A stretch of DNA of 64,000 bases from assembly GCA_004764695.1 (NCBI GenBank), contig SMSO01000036.1, positions 826,001-890,000 on the forward strand, read 5' to 3'. Origin of the DNA: Schizochytrium sp. TIO01. Its lineage: Eukaryota > Sar > Bigyra > Thraustochytrida > Thraustochytriidae. The notes under the pieces are model-generated. The model ran no database searches and was not told the DNA's origin. It saw only the letters and a list, made by a program, of their open reading frames with translations. Position numbers and translations under genes: made by a program. Positions 21,247 to 32,013 of the stretch are shown piece by piece; the stretch's first letter is position 1, and the number at the start of each line of letters is the position of its first letter.

Positions 21247-23875
21247 ATGAACATGAGCCACGTGGGGGGTTCTGATTATGGTAACAGATCTTCTTTAGAC
21301 TCGACCATGCATTCATATCACCAGGATACGAGATGTGAGAATGGCAGTGGCATGGACCCGCACTTGCATGACTCGTCCATCGTTAATCAGCCGCTCAATT
21401 TGTCAAGTCTCGAAGCTCCAGATTCAAACCCAGCCAGGAGACATCAGATCATAGATTCTCTCAATATGGGTACAGGCTCCTCTGCATCAGGAGGCGCCCC
21501 CCGACTAGAATTTCGTGCTGGCACAACATGGAAGCTCGCATATCAGCGTAACAACAAGTCAAAGGACCAGAAGAACCTTCGATGCTTCCCCAACTGCTGT
21601 CTTGGTTTTGGACATCAGGATGGCTTCTGTGGACAGTCTATTACTGTCGTATTTGATTACATTCCAGCAAGTATATCTGCCAATTCTCTAGTAGCATGTG
21701 GTGAATTTGCTGTTGATGGCAGCTCTGGTCACGTCCCAGGAAGTATCATTACGCTCGACTGTATTAACAAGCATGGAGCAGAAGATGAAGACAAGAAACA
21801 ATTTTGCTATATGAAGGGCCATCGAATGCCTCTGAAACATCAGCAGCAACACCATATGCAACAGCTTCATAGCAGCGAACTTGGAGAGTTTAAGTCTCTA
21901 CCTGGTCATCAACAAACACTTTTTGAGTTCAATCGAAACCTTAAGGGATGGCATTATGGGTTTCTTGGATCGAAAAAAACCCGGAACATGTATCACGTCT
22001 TTCGTGCTTATGTTCTTGAGAAAGTCCAAGAAGCCAATAGTGCCAACGATCTGGCAAAATATAAGGTTCTGGCAATGTGTCAATCCCCACCTTGGCAAAT
22101 GTATTGCCGCCGTCGTAAGTATAACCATATTGTGCAGAAGAAAAGCCGTCGTGTGGTAGGATCCTCAGCATCTGAAGCTGCAGAAGCTGAAATGCAAATC
22201 CAGCGTCAGATTGATGAGGAAGCTAGCAAAGCTGCTGCAGCTAAAGCGATGGCACGACGCGTTGCTAGCGCAAATGCGCGGAATCGTATCCATGGTGAAC
22301 ATCTCACTCACCCAATGGACCCCATCAACGATCTTACGGGTGAATCGTATGTTCGAAACGAGCCTATGAAGCGAGCTCGAGGTGCTCAAAGCATGGCTAG
22401 TGATGCTGGGTCTTTCAAGCGCCGACCAAAGGCAATTTCTATTCCTGCCCCTCGCTCCGATCATCGCCGCTCCGGATCAATGTCAGAATATAAATCTGAG
22501 GGACTTGATGTGTTTGGCTCTATTTCTCTGGACAACCAAGGAGTCCATGATTTTGAAGCCCAATTTGCCTCGCTGCAGCGAGGAGGTGCACCTTTGCCTA
22601 ATCTCTCTTCACCTTCTGGTCTGCACTCTGATACTAGGTTTGAACGCCTTGTGAAACTGATACGAGAGCTCGGCCTTCCTGAACATCTTGAGCCCCATAA
22701 GTTTTCTGTAAGCAATCAAAAGATGGGACAGTTTTCCCAACAGGTGTGCTCTTTCTTAGTTCACTGGAAGGAATTGATTACCCAATGGCCGCCTCAGATT
22801 CCATACCGAGCACATGAGTACATTCATCGGGTGCGTGATCCTCACGACAAAGGAGCAGAAAACGTGTTGGACGATTATGAACGATTTGCGCTTTTTATGC
22901 TGACCAGAAGGCAGTTTCGCCATGACGTTACTGTGTTTGCGAAAACAAATCAAGGTGGGCTTCGGAATGCAGATCCTTATGAAGTAAGTGTTTTTGCACT
23001 GAAGCTTTTCACAGAGCACTTTCAACACTTTCTAAAAGAAGACGGCAAACCTGTAGATTTCCGTTCTGACAACATTGTTAAAGAAGAAGGGGGGCCGCAC
23101 GCGCCCAGTGTGGATATCTGAAACCTCAGAGAATGACCATAACACTAGCAACAACAACGTTCACAGCGCGCTATCAGCTGGACTCGGCCCTGGAACATCA
23201 GCTTCGGGTCTCGCCCCGTTCCTTCCAGGGAACTATTTTGACATCTCACTCACGCCCAGAGCAAATCACTTGAATCAGGAAGACTATGATATGTTGCAGG
23301 CATCGCTTCAAACCCCTCGTGGTTTATCCGGCGGACCTGCACCGTGGGGATCAATGGGAAACTCTGCCCTAGGTAATGGATTTCGCTTCTCTAGCTTCAA
23401 CGCTAGTGGAAAGCATTTTGACCCCAACACCCTCACGTCAGCTTCATCTTCATCATCTTTCACAAAAGAGTCAAACATTGGAAAGTCGTTGTCTGGTCTC
23501 ACTCCTAAGAACTCATTCCTCATGACACCGAAGGGGTCTTTTATGCTTTCCCCAAAGAACTCGTTTTCGTTAAATCCACGATTTCTCAACAGCGATCCCA
23601 AAATGGATCTCGATATGATGAACCTTCCGAGTCCAGGCTTTCGAAGCCCGAGGCTCTTTGCTCAGGTCGACACCTTTCTGGAGGATACCAAAGATTATCC
23701 TTCCCTTGCATCTGCTAATATGTCTTTGCACTCTCCTTCAGCGAAGGACTCGCAAACCGCTTTCAAGGCATTTATGTCTAGTAATGCGCAGCGTGGGTCC
23801 AGTAGCAATGTACTGATGTCGTCGACTAACTCAAACGTTTATCCTACTGCGTCAAATTCCTCCTCATCAAATTAA
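21247..23875 (+). CDS. Unrecognised large protein, two exons; possible DNA-binding domain
   Basis: The first ATG is at 21247. Reading straight through ends at a TGA at 23119-23121 (624 aa). A second frame runs from about 23057 to 23875 and clearly continues a Ser/Asn/Pro-rich coding sequence (SLTPKNSFLMTPKGSFML and similar). A strong donor, GAA-GTAAGT, at 22984 and acceptors at 23083, 23086 or 23089 join the two frames and give about 842 aa. Residues of about 90-310 are a conserved-looking domain with Cys-rich CFPNCCLGFGHQDGFCGQ, VVFDYIPASI, FEFNRNLKGWHYGF, RNMYHVFRAYVLEK and SPPWQMYCRRRKYN. I do not recognise the family; the SPPW...CRRRKY ending recalls Ig-fold transcription factors, which is only a guess. 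A helical region lies near 470-580. Confidence 0.7.
22984..23083 (+). other. Intron or retained intron giving alternative C-termini
   Basis: The donor GTAAGT is at a codon boundary, a CTGAC branch-like motif is at 23066-23070, and acceptors are at ...GTTAAAG or the next two AAGs. Splicing moves the reading from frame 1 to frame 2 and avoids the TGA at 23121. The acceptor has a poor pyrimidine tract. A single-base insertion error in the G6 run at 23089-23094 would also explain the frame change. Confidence 0.5.
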
Positions 23876-24754
23876 TTACATAGGAGAACCTAACAAACTG
23901 CCCTGCCCAGTGTTTCATAACGATTTTGCCAGCTTTACTTGTTTGAGTTTTTGAATTCGATTTTACTCATAGGGTAAAAGGAAGTGCGAACAGCGTGGTT
24001 CGATGGGGGATGTAGGCTTTTCGTGGTATCGAAAAGAACTTGGATTCATTTACTGATCTTGAGATGCCATTTATACTAGCAGGGTAATCAATGGTTATAT
24101 CATAAAGATTTGTTGATTACTCCCATTAGTCAGAGGCTGCTCCCCAAGTTAAATTCATTTACTGAAACAAAGTTTTGCTTTCTCTACCATAGTACTAGAG
24201 CGAGCCTTTAGCTATAGGTAATAAGCAATACCACTCATTGAGTACTACTCAGCGACCTCAGAGAGTGTTGCTCCGGCTAGCATGATTTATGATTTTACTT
24301 AATTGTTTATTTTTAGTTTGTGTTAAAACATATATATATTTTTTAATAATCAATGATCTTCTTGAATTTTCTCTTTGATACTGATTATTTCAAATGCCAC
24401 AGTAATTATTTGGAAACTTTTTGAGGACATACAAAATATCTCTCAACTGGCAATTTACTTTTTAAAATTGATACATCCGTGAAACAAAGAGGGTCGCCTT
24501 ACTATTGTTTGTGTTGGCGATATTAAAGTCATCTTGAACATCAAACAACTTTGTTCAAAAGGACTAGTTGCATTATACACCGGGTAGCCTATCTAGCAGT
24601 TTTCCAATAGCTAAGTTATTGTAGAGCTCCTCGGGAACATGTTCTCTTAGGACGGGGGTATAATAGAATAAATGTTGGTATTTTTGAAATTGAAGAGAGA
24701 ACGGTTTGAGTAGCCAAACTTTTCAACGATTGTAGTATAATATGTAAAACCCGA
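23876..24754. other. Intergenic spacer
   Basis: AT-rich, with one inverted copy of the dispersed element (24118-24160). No coding frame is supported. Confidence 0.45.
24118..24160 (-). repeat. Dispersed element copy (3' two thirds)
   Basis: On the minus strand it reads TTTAACTTGGGGAGCAGCCT, then CTGACTAATGGGAGTAATC. Confidence 0.5.
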
Positions 24755-25579
24755 ATGACACAGAGTGCAGAAACGCATTGCGAGTGTGTTAGGTTACTAG
24801 TGCAGAAAGGACCCATCATCGATCCAGCTTGTAAGCTCATGCAGGCCGAGCACTGTATAGACAAGGATAGTGACTGCTTCATGAATGCGAAGAGAAAGAG
24901 AACGAAGAGTTTTGCGATAGGAAGTGATATTGTTTATCATTCGGGAACAAGCTCTAAATACTTCTCTGGAAAGGAAAGAGCAAAGAAGATGCATAGTATA
25001 GGTGCGACGAAGCGCAAGGCAGACATAGACTCTAATAATTTGGTACCATCCAATACTTCAACTCAGAATGCTAATCTACTGAACGTAGTTGATGAGAAGA
25101 GTCAACGGAACGATCACAACACCCAGCAAGCGGCTCCAAACAGCGAATCTGATTATGGCATTACCCTAGATAAAGGCGCCATCAAAAACTCTACCTCGAT
25201 TCGTAAAAAATGTGAAGAAACAAAAAATAAACGACAGCGCCTCGATGTCAATATTAATTTACCAGCTCGAACTTCAGCCTATGTGTGCAAACTACGTATG
25301 GGACTTGCAGAAATTCCGAGAGGAATGGTTTGGACCTTTTCTGGCCTTGCGCGCCAAATCGGGTCAAGTCCTAGGCTTGTAGCTAGTGAAGTACGGCGCC
25401 TGCGAAGAATTGGTAAGGAGGATCCCTGTAAAGCTGTACCTGGAGTTCATCGGGTTGTCGCATCAACAGGAAAGTTGGACGAGATCTCCCCTCTTGGTTC
25501 GCAAAGTACCCTACTGCGATGCGAAGGCGTGGAATTTGATGCTCAAGGCCATGTGAGTCGGCGATGTATGAAAAGCTAA
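24755..25579 (+). CDS. Alkyltransferase-like (ATL) protein without the active-site cysteine
   Basis: 274 aa from the ATG at 24755; internal Met codons at 24839 and 24881 are alternative starts. Residues 1-165 are basic and low complexity, with nuclear-localisation-like KRKR stretches. Residues of about 170-265 match the DNA-binding domain of O6-alkylguanine-DNA alkyltransferase: EIPRGMVWTFSGLARQIG (helix-turn-helix), SPRLVASEVRRLRRI with the arginine-finger region, then VPGVHRVVASTGKLDEI and LLRCEGV. The normal active-site motif is PCHR; here the sequence is P229-G-V-H-R, so the acceptor Cys is replaced and one residue is added. ATL proteins, which have W or A at that place, bind alkylated bases and flag them for nucleotide excision repair. 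That role is inferred. Confidence 0.62.
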   Translation: MTQSAETHCECVRLLVQKGPIIDPACKLMQAEHCIDKDSDCFMNAKRKRTKSFAIGSDIVYHSGTSSKYFSGKERAKKMHSIGATKRKADIDSNNLVPSNTSTQNANLLNVVDEKSQRNDHNTQQAAPNSESDYGITLDKGAIKNSTSIRKKCEETKNKRQRLDVNINLPARTSAYVCKLRMGLAEIPRGMVWTFSGLARQIGSSPRLVASEVRRLRRIGKEDPCKAVPGVHRVVASTGKLDEISPLGSQSTLLRCEGVEFDAQGHVSRRCMKS

Positions 25580-26018
25580 CAAACGAACAAGTCTGGCTGC
25601 AAAGCCTCGATGATAATTTTCGAAAGTGAGATCTTATAATTTATATTCATAAATTATATCTCTTAAATCCTTTTTTTTTTTTCAGAGACAATTGTCGAAG
25701 AAATGAAAAAGGTCATTAGAGCTGCCTTTACGCAACTACCTATATACTTCTTTATTCAAGATATAATAACATAAAGTGCACGAAGCAATCCGTACGCCAT
25801 ACGCTCTTTTCGATTTTAAACTTCTTGGTTCGCTTATAAACTGACAAGAAACTAATTTGCAAGATTTAGCTGTGATATTAAGCTCTACAAATCAGGCATA
25901 TACATATATATATATATATGTTACAACTAACATGATTGATGATGTAAGCACTGTTCCTAGGTATCAATTACGAATAGACGCTCACGAGCTAGGCAAGCTA
26001 CCAGATAATTGTGTAATA
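25580..26018. other. Convergent spacer
   Basis: AT-rich 3' flanks of two convergent genes, with a (TA)n run at 25901-25920. No gene is seen. Confidence 0.5.
25901..25920 (+). repeat. (TA)n microsatellite
   Basis: Short perfect TA run. Confidence 0.85.
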
Positions 26019-28949
26019 TCAAGTAGGTGATAACCCTGGGTTGTTGCTTGTCCTACTATTTGACCCCTGACGAAGATTGCTCAGTGAAGGTTCCAGAGAA
26101 AGTTCCATAAAGCTCTCAAAGGGAGCCTTTAGCTTGCGCTCCAGATCTTCGATCTCAGCTTGGCATTTGCGACGTTCGATTTCCTTTTTACGAGCAAGTT
26201 CCTCCCGAGCTTGACGACGAAGCTGCTCCTTGTAAGCTTCATCCTCTTCTGATGCTGGCAGCGGAGACAGAGATTTTCCTGAGGAGGATGAGTATGCGCT
26301 GGAGGACCGGTCACGGAATGTGCTATGGCGACCCGGAAATGAGGGAGTCTGAGAAAACTTGTTTCGGAAATGCTCCAACTGAGAGGTAAGAACCTTAAGT
26401 TCTGATTCGGGCATATTTGCAGGGAGACAACCTTCAGCAACCATTTCCTTAACGGTTTCTGAAGGTGATTCATGAAGATCGAAAACGAACGTGATTCGTA
26501 GTTTTTTCCCATCAACACAAACCTTCAATTCAACATCGATACTATTAGGAAGCGAGTCACTTGGGTGTGCTGAGCATAGCCACTCTGAATCGCATTTTTT
26601 ATTATGAGAAGAAACTGAAGCGATTTCACTCGGGAGGGGGAGTGCGCCAGTAGAGTTCGACCTTACAGCTGTATCAGCTGTTGCAGAACCATACCGCATA
26701 TTGGTCGTAGTGGCGGAAGTAGAAGAAACTAAGCCATTGAGACTTGTTATATCAGGTTTTGTAGCAGGTGAGCTAGTTCTAGCGCATAACCTAGGTGGAG
26801 GTGGTATGGCCGTAGTAGATGAGCCTTTCAGAAGGCCAGCAGGAAAAGGTGAATTGTCTGGTGGAATAACTCCAGTGGATGCAGACCGAGCCCGCGTTTG
26901 TGCCCCTTCAAGGGTATCGAATCTCGAAGAATGAAGCTCAGTTTCTGACGGAGGGTTTTGCTGGCTTTGAGAGAAGGTATCAGAGTAAATGAGCGGCGAG
27001 CCATAATCAGACGAATGGTCTAGTGTCCTATAAGTGCTTGCAGAGGAGTGTGATCTGGATGAGGCTGAGCCTGAAACGACACCTTGTGATTGAGAGTCTA
27101 ACTCCTGCCAAAGTGTTGCGTTGTGCTCTGGATGTTGTCTCTCTTGCAAATACAGTTGTTGTTGCTGTTGCTGTTGCTCCTGTTGCTGTTCCTTCTGATG
27201 ATGCTGATAGCTTGTTTGTATTTCAGAAGAGAGGGGGGGGCAAGAGAAGTTAAGAGATGGAGACCTGTTCAGAGTGAGATCGACATTCTGGTCAGGAACG
27301 TCAATTGGAGTAGACAAGGGCTGCCGCTCTATGAGATCTTCTGAGCCCAAGGGCTCTATTTGACCAACCATTGGAGAAGACACAACGTCCTCATCAATTT
27401 CTAAGACAACAACATTATCTGGGTGTAACACTGAACTCATGTAGCTCGCAGAATCACTCGCTGGCAAGCTCTCACTTCCGATACTTGTTAGGCCTGCATC
27501 TGTATCAGAACGTTCTAGAGTACAAGCCTTGGCGATGCGATTTATACTGTCATCACAATCCCTTTCATTGTGGTTAGGATCAAAAACGTTAGTTTGTAAC
27601 AGACTGTTTGCATGGCTATGCGAATTGCTCACCTCGGAGAAGCTGGTACAAACCTGAGCCGGGTCTTGAGAAAGGTCATCAGTATGCACAACTTCATCAT
27701 TTAACTGCTTAGAAATTGTATGAGTTGGCTTATCATTGTCATTACTCTGTATATCATGAACAAAATCTGCACAGTCAACACCATTGTCCTCTTCTCGGTC
27801 GACCAAGAATGTGTCCAGCAGAAGCTCTTTGGCCGAGGGACGGCAGGAGCCTTTGACAGGCAATTCAATGCACTGCTTAATAAAAGTTACAGCTGCGGGC
27901 CACTGGATTTGTGAAAATGCAGCGGGTGGCTCACCTCGTGTGACTTTACGAAAGATTTGAGCTGCGGTGCCACATTCACTGTATGGAACCTCTTTGACCA
28001 CCATTTCTAAAACACACATTCCAAAAGCATATATGTCTACTTTTTCATCGTAGTGCTCATCATAAAGCTCTGGAGCCATGTACTCAGGTGTACCAAGAAT
28101 ACTTTGTCTATGTAGACTATCGCGACGCCACGAAGCTAGACCTAAGTCACCCAAGCGCAAGTCACCTGTACAACCATTGATAAAAACATTTTCGCACTTG
28201 AGGTCTCGATGTATAATTGGAGGTTGATGACTGTGCAGGTACTCCAAAGCACTAAGAATATCGCGACACCATCGCCGAAGCACATTAATGCATACTGGCC
28301 GATCCTGAATAAATTCTTGCAAACTTCCACTTGAAATCAACTCTGTAATGAATATGACAGTCATTTTCTTGTGGTCAAGCCAAGAACCGAAGAATTTGAT
28401 TATGCCAGGGTGGTTCAAAGTCTGTAGAATCCGCATTTCTTGAATTACACGGCGAGCTCCATTTGAATTTGGATCTGAAGAATCAACTCGTACAGTATTC
28501 CAGGCTACCTCCACACCCTTTTGTGAATCCCAGCCACGGAAGACACGCTTGAACGAACCCTCACCAATCAGGTCATTAAAGCGCACAAAGCGTCGCTTCG
28601 GTGAAGACTCGACAACTTTATAACCAGAAAAAAACTTTGTTTCGGATTGCTCATCTCCATCATCATAAACCTCTTCTCCTTCATTGGTGTCAATCTCGTC
28701 TTGAATTGAATCTTGCACAGAGTCTTCTTTGACAAGGCCGCCGGCCTGGTTGGGGTTACTGGTTGACGACACCGAGGCAGAAGGGGAGGAAGGGGTTGAT
28801 GAAGACGAAGAAGAGAGAGAAGAAATCAGACAGCTCTGTGCGGATAAGGAAGAGGAGGTAGAGTCACAATTACAGTTCTTGCTTAAACTCTTGTCACGAT
28901 GACCATCACCACATACCTCCTCACACGCCTTCACTTTCGGAGAATCCAT
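26019..28949 (-). CDS. WNK: WNK-family serine/threonine kinase
   Basis: 976 aa from the ATG at 28949. The kinase domain spans about residues 121-385. The diagnostic WNK features are seen: the glycine loop is GEGSFKRVF with K134, and the usual beta-3 lysine is replaced (VEVAWN, N151), so K134 would bind ATP. HRD is at 247-249, DLG replaces DFG at 268-270, and the activation loop reads SILGTPEYMAPE with S283 at the family's autophosphorylation site. Near 810-845 is an autoinhibitory OSR1_C/PF2-like segment (KVCVDGKKLRITFVFDL). There is a poly-Gln/His tract in the middle and a charged coiled coil at about 900-945. WNKs sense chloride and osmotic state and act on SPAK/OSR1-type kinases; here the substrates are unknown. 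Confidence 0.93.
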   Translation of the reverse strand: MDSPKVKACEEVCGDGHRDKSLSKNCNCDSTSSSLSAQSCLISSLSSSSSSTPSSPSASVSSTSNPNQAGGLVKEDSVQDSIQDEIDTNEGEEVYDDGDEQSETKFFSGYKVVESSPKRRFVRFNDLIGEGSFKRVFRGWDSQKGVEVAWNTVRVDSSDPNSNGARRVIQEMRILQTLNHPGIIKFFGSWLDHKKMTVIFITELISSGSLQEFIQDRPVCINVLRRWCRDILSALEYLHSHQPPIIHRDLKCENVFINGCTGDLRLGDLGLASWRRDSLHRQSILGTPEYMAPELYDEHYDEKVDIYAFGMCVLEMVVKEVPYSECGTAAQIFRKVTRGEPPAAFSQIQWPAAVTFIKQCIELPVKGSCRPSAKELLLDTFLVDREEDNGVDCADFVHDIQSNDNDKPTHTISKQLNDEVVHTDDLSQDPAQVCTSFSEVSNSHSHANSLLQTNVFDPNHNERDCDDSINRIAKACTLERSDTDAGLTSIGSESLPASDSASYMSSVLHPDNVVVLEIDEDVVSSPMVGQIEPLGSEDLIERQPLSTPIDVPDQNVDLTLNRSPSLNFSCPPLSSEIQTSYQHHQKEQQQEQQQQQQQLYLQERQHPEHNATLWQELDSQSQGVVSGSASSRSHSSASTYRTLDHSSDYGSPLIYSDTFSQSQQNPPSETELHSSRFDTLEGAQTRARSASTGVIPPDNSPFPAGLLKGSSTTAIPPPPRLCARTSSPATKPDITSLNGLVSSTSATTTNMRYGSATADTAVRSNSTGALPLPSEIASVSSHNKKCDSEWLCSAHPSDSLPNSIDVELKVCVDGKKLRITFVFDLHESPSETVKEMVAEGCLPANMPESELKVLTSQLEHFRNKFSQTPSFPGRHSTFRDRSSSAYSSSSGKSLSPLPASEEDEAYKEQLRRQAREELARKKEIERRKCQAEIEDLERKLKAPFESFMELSLEPSLSNLRQGSNSRTSNNPGLSPT

Positions 28950-29866
28950 TGCTAATATGTTTTAACAGTCCAAGCTTCGCTTGCCTCAGAAGGCAAGAGA
29001 GCTTCTGTTTTCTTCAAAAACAGAAATAATTGTGCACGCTTACGTCACTCGCGTAGGAGCGCTCTTTGCTATTATTGTTATAGAACTACCCTTTCGAAAA
29101 CAATATGTTTTGATGCCATGCGCTCGTTAGTCTAGCCTTTGATGTAGAGACTTGTGAACATGCGCTGCACGATGACAGAATAAAGTATAGTGAAAGGATG
29201 CTATTCACAGTTGTAGTAGTGTTGGGCAAGTCGGCACTGGCCTAAATTGGCCTTTTGTCTCAGTGGCCCGGCGCAGATTTCTTTGTCCTTGTTCGAGCTT
29301 GAGCGAGAGTCCGTGCTGGTGCTAGGCGGTCGTCTTCGTGCTACCTGCTGGTGTTTCCGAACCGAAAATATTCGCTCCTGTGCTTGCCCTGGCCAAGTTT
29401 GCGAGGAATGGTGTATGTCACGTATAGGGCACCCAAGTTCTGTATGCGGAAGAGTCCTTACTCTTGCTCTTTTTCTCTCAGGCGTGCAAAGTCACTTTCT
29501 TGTGAGGGTTGAAAACCGCTAGGCTTCGTACACGTACTCTGTACGTAGTAGTGCGTAATGGTTAGCTACCTGGTTGACCTTACTTAAATACTTGCTCTAC
29601 CATGCCCACTAACAGTAATTACGTATTCCAATAAGCAGTACACCTCCACTCGACTCACTCGACTCGACTCAACTCAACTTAAGTTGACTGCCTCAACTCT
29701 TTCTCCAGGTCCTTCTCTTTTTGTTTTCCTTTTTTTCTTTCTTTTTTTTTAATTAGTCACAGGCCGGCCTAAATTTGAAATGCTTTGGAGCTTACTCTCT
29801 TCCTTTCTACCTTTCTCTAATACATCCTTTGGTGGCTACGTAGTATTATATAGTCACCATTAGGTA

Positions 29867-29950
29867 TTATTTTGGCTTGAGTGTCTTTTTACAACCCAAC
29901 CTACACAAATAAAAGTTTTAACTTTTACCTCTTTAACTAGAGAGAGTGAG
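29867..29950 (+). repeat. Dispersed element copy with longer centre
   Basis: Box 1 TATTTTGGCTTGAGTGTC and ACAACCCAACC, then a longer A/T-rich middle and CCTCTTTAACTAGAGAGAGT. Confidence 0.55.
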
Positions 29951-30069
29951 TATGATCATCTACCTATAGGTACTAGCCGATGAGGCTATTCCCTACATCC
30001 TTTTACTAAAAAGAATACCGGTGGTCGTCGGGTGTTACCCAGAATAAAATGTATTCAAGTTCATTAGCG

Positions 30070-30130
30070 GTTGTTTTGACTTGAGTTTCTAACCCAAGTT
30101 AGAGGAGCAGCCTCTGACTTGTCGCTGGCA
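30070..30130 (+). repeat. Dispersed element copy
   Basis: TTGTTTTGACTTGAGTTTCT, AACCCAAGTTAGAGG, then GCCTCTGACTTGTCGC. Confidence 0.65.
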
Positions 30131-30496
30131 GACTGCTCGAAGTTGGTTTTGGCCATCTTTCGTACCTTGCGTTGTAGCTTTCACCTTTGCGGAAAGAGCA
30201 TATTTTCTATATCAAGAAATCTCAGAAAGACTCATGCAGGCCTCACCTAAAGTTGAGTTGGTTATCTCTATGTGAAGCTCCTACTGGCAAGTTGCGTTGA
30301 GCTCGAAATTATGGTATACCGGCTTCATGAACAACTTTTGAGCCTTAGGTACAAAGTAGCAAGAACCCACTCTCGCCGCTACTAGTGGTAGGTAGATAAG
30401 TGGTATATAGATACCGACATAGTAAGACATAGTAATCAGAATTTTGTTTTAAAAAATATTAACTCATCTATTTGTTCTATTTATTACTTGCTGATT

Positions 30497-30560
30497 CTTC
30501 TGACTTAAACTTTTACCAACAAAAAGATTTAACATATTTCCTCTGACTAGTGAGAGTGCA
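30497..30560 (+). repeat. Dispersed element copy, perfect box 2
   Basis: A weak box 1 (TGACTTAAACTTTTACC) is followed by an unchanged CCTCTGACTAGTGAGAGTGC. Confidence 0.65.
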
Positions 30561-30988
30561 CTCATCTAAGTGGCGTCTTGCGAGCCTGCCAGTGCCATGT
30601 CCTATCTGAGTCACCTAATAATCTCAGAGGCTGAGAGCATTGCTTTTCCTTGCGATAGTATAACGCTAGGTGAGTTACAATTTTGTCGTTTGCATTCAAG
30701 CTTATGATGAAAATTGCTGAAAGAGTAAGTTACCCCAGGAGCTCACCTGGAAACTACGAATGCCAGTGGATTGGGCGAAACTGATGATGCATGAATTTAG
30801 ACACATCCAATCTTAAGTTCATGAACTTAGAGAAACCCTGATTTTGCCATGGAGATATATGCTACCTACTGAGTATATGGACAATGCTAGAGGTGACAAT
30901 CACTTGCAGCACTGAATGTCCGCCTTCAAGCTGTTTAAAGTGGTACCTAGGTATGGTAGGTATGGTGTGGCTTCGTGTTCAATAAGTA

Positions 30989-31050
30989 ATTGTTTTGGCT
31001 TGAGTTTTCACCAAAGCTAAATTTATTATCTCTGCGTAGTGAGAGTGCTT
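30989..31050 (+). repeat. Dispersed element copy
   Basis: TTGTTTTGGCTTGAGTTTTC, ACCAAAGCTAA, then TCTCTGCGTAGTGAGAGTGC. Confidence 0.65.
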
Positions 31051-31193
31051 CATGTTTTATTCTGATGTCTTTACGATGAAGAATAGGTGCCACCATGATC
31101 ATAGCTCACCAAACTATTACTTGGACATTACAATGTTTTTGTTCCCTCATTAAGGTAATTCCTGTGATTGCCTTCTCGAGAATCATCACGAGC

Positions 31194-31227
31194 GGTTGCT
31201 TTCCCTTGAGTTTTTACCTAAGTTACG
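31194..31227 (+). repeat. Dispersed element, box 1 only
   Basis: TTGCTTTCCCTTGAGTTTTT followed by ACCTAAGTTA; box 2 is missing. Confidence 0.4.
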
Positions 31228-31946
31228 ATTTTGAAAGGAAAGGAGTTAAGTAGGGAGAACGGGAGATAATCTTCATTACAATTTTGACACACAAAGTGCT
31301 AAGTATGTAGTTCGAAGTCGATTTCAATTTCCCTCTGATCATTTAGAAAGCCTCCCTAAAACCTTTTTACTTGGGTAGCAATCCAAGTCAAATGCTAATT
31401 TCCATTACGTATGCCATAGTTAATGGCTAAGTTTTCTTCTAAATTCAGATAGCGATCAATAAAAGGCGGTGCTGCTCTTTGGGCAAGATTGCAAGGAAGA
31501 GCTATTGAGCACCAACACACGTAAGTAGGTAGGTGCCTAGGTAGTAGTCTTCAGACTAATATTCATCAACATTATATAGTAAGCAGTCTTTTACAACTTA
31601 TGAGTCTAAGTTATGAAAGTCCTTTTCAATTTTTGCATGTCTGCCCTTATAGCGTCCTCGCGGCCTTGGTTAAGGCGAAGAAGTATATCTCCAGCGTTTA
31701 TAAAAGGTGCGCACCCAAGTACTTCGACTCGCAATCTTGAAAACTCGAAGTTCTTCAAAGTTGTTGACTATATGGAACAAGTATTCATAAAGGACGCGAA
31801 CCGGAGAGAGAAAATAGAAGATAGTGCAGGGGAATATGAGATTCTAACTTTCTCCAACCTTTCCCTTTTGACATTTAAAAGATTTATGGGGGTGAGGTGT
31901 TTAAGCAGTAAGAACAAATTAGAACAATATGAAACGCTGCGAATGG

Positions 31947-32013
31947 GCACTCTCACTAGTCAGAGGCACTGAGCTTAAATCTTTTAATTGGGGTAAAAAA
32001 CTTAAGCCAAACT
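31947..32013 (-). repeat. Dispersed element copy, full length
   Basis: On the minus strand it reads TTTGGCTTAAGTTTTTTACC, CCAATTAAAAG, then CCTCTGACTAGTGAGAGTGC unchanged. Confidence 0.7.

Noticed and set aside
29247-29522. 91-codon GC-rich frame upstream of the WNK gene
   Set aside because: No ATG start and no domain; it is more likely the WNK promoter or 5' UTR read on the wrong strand.
31613-31972. 119-codon ATG frame in the 29-33 kb spacer
   Set aside because: It ends inside a dispersed element copy and has no recognisable domain.
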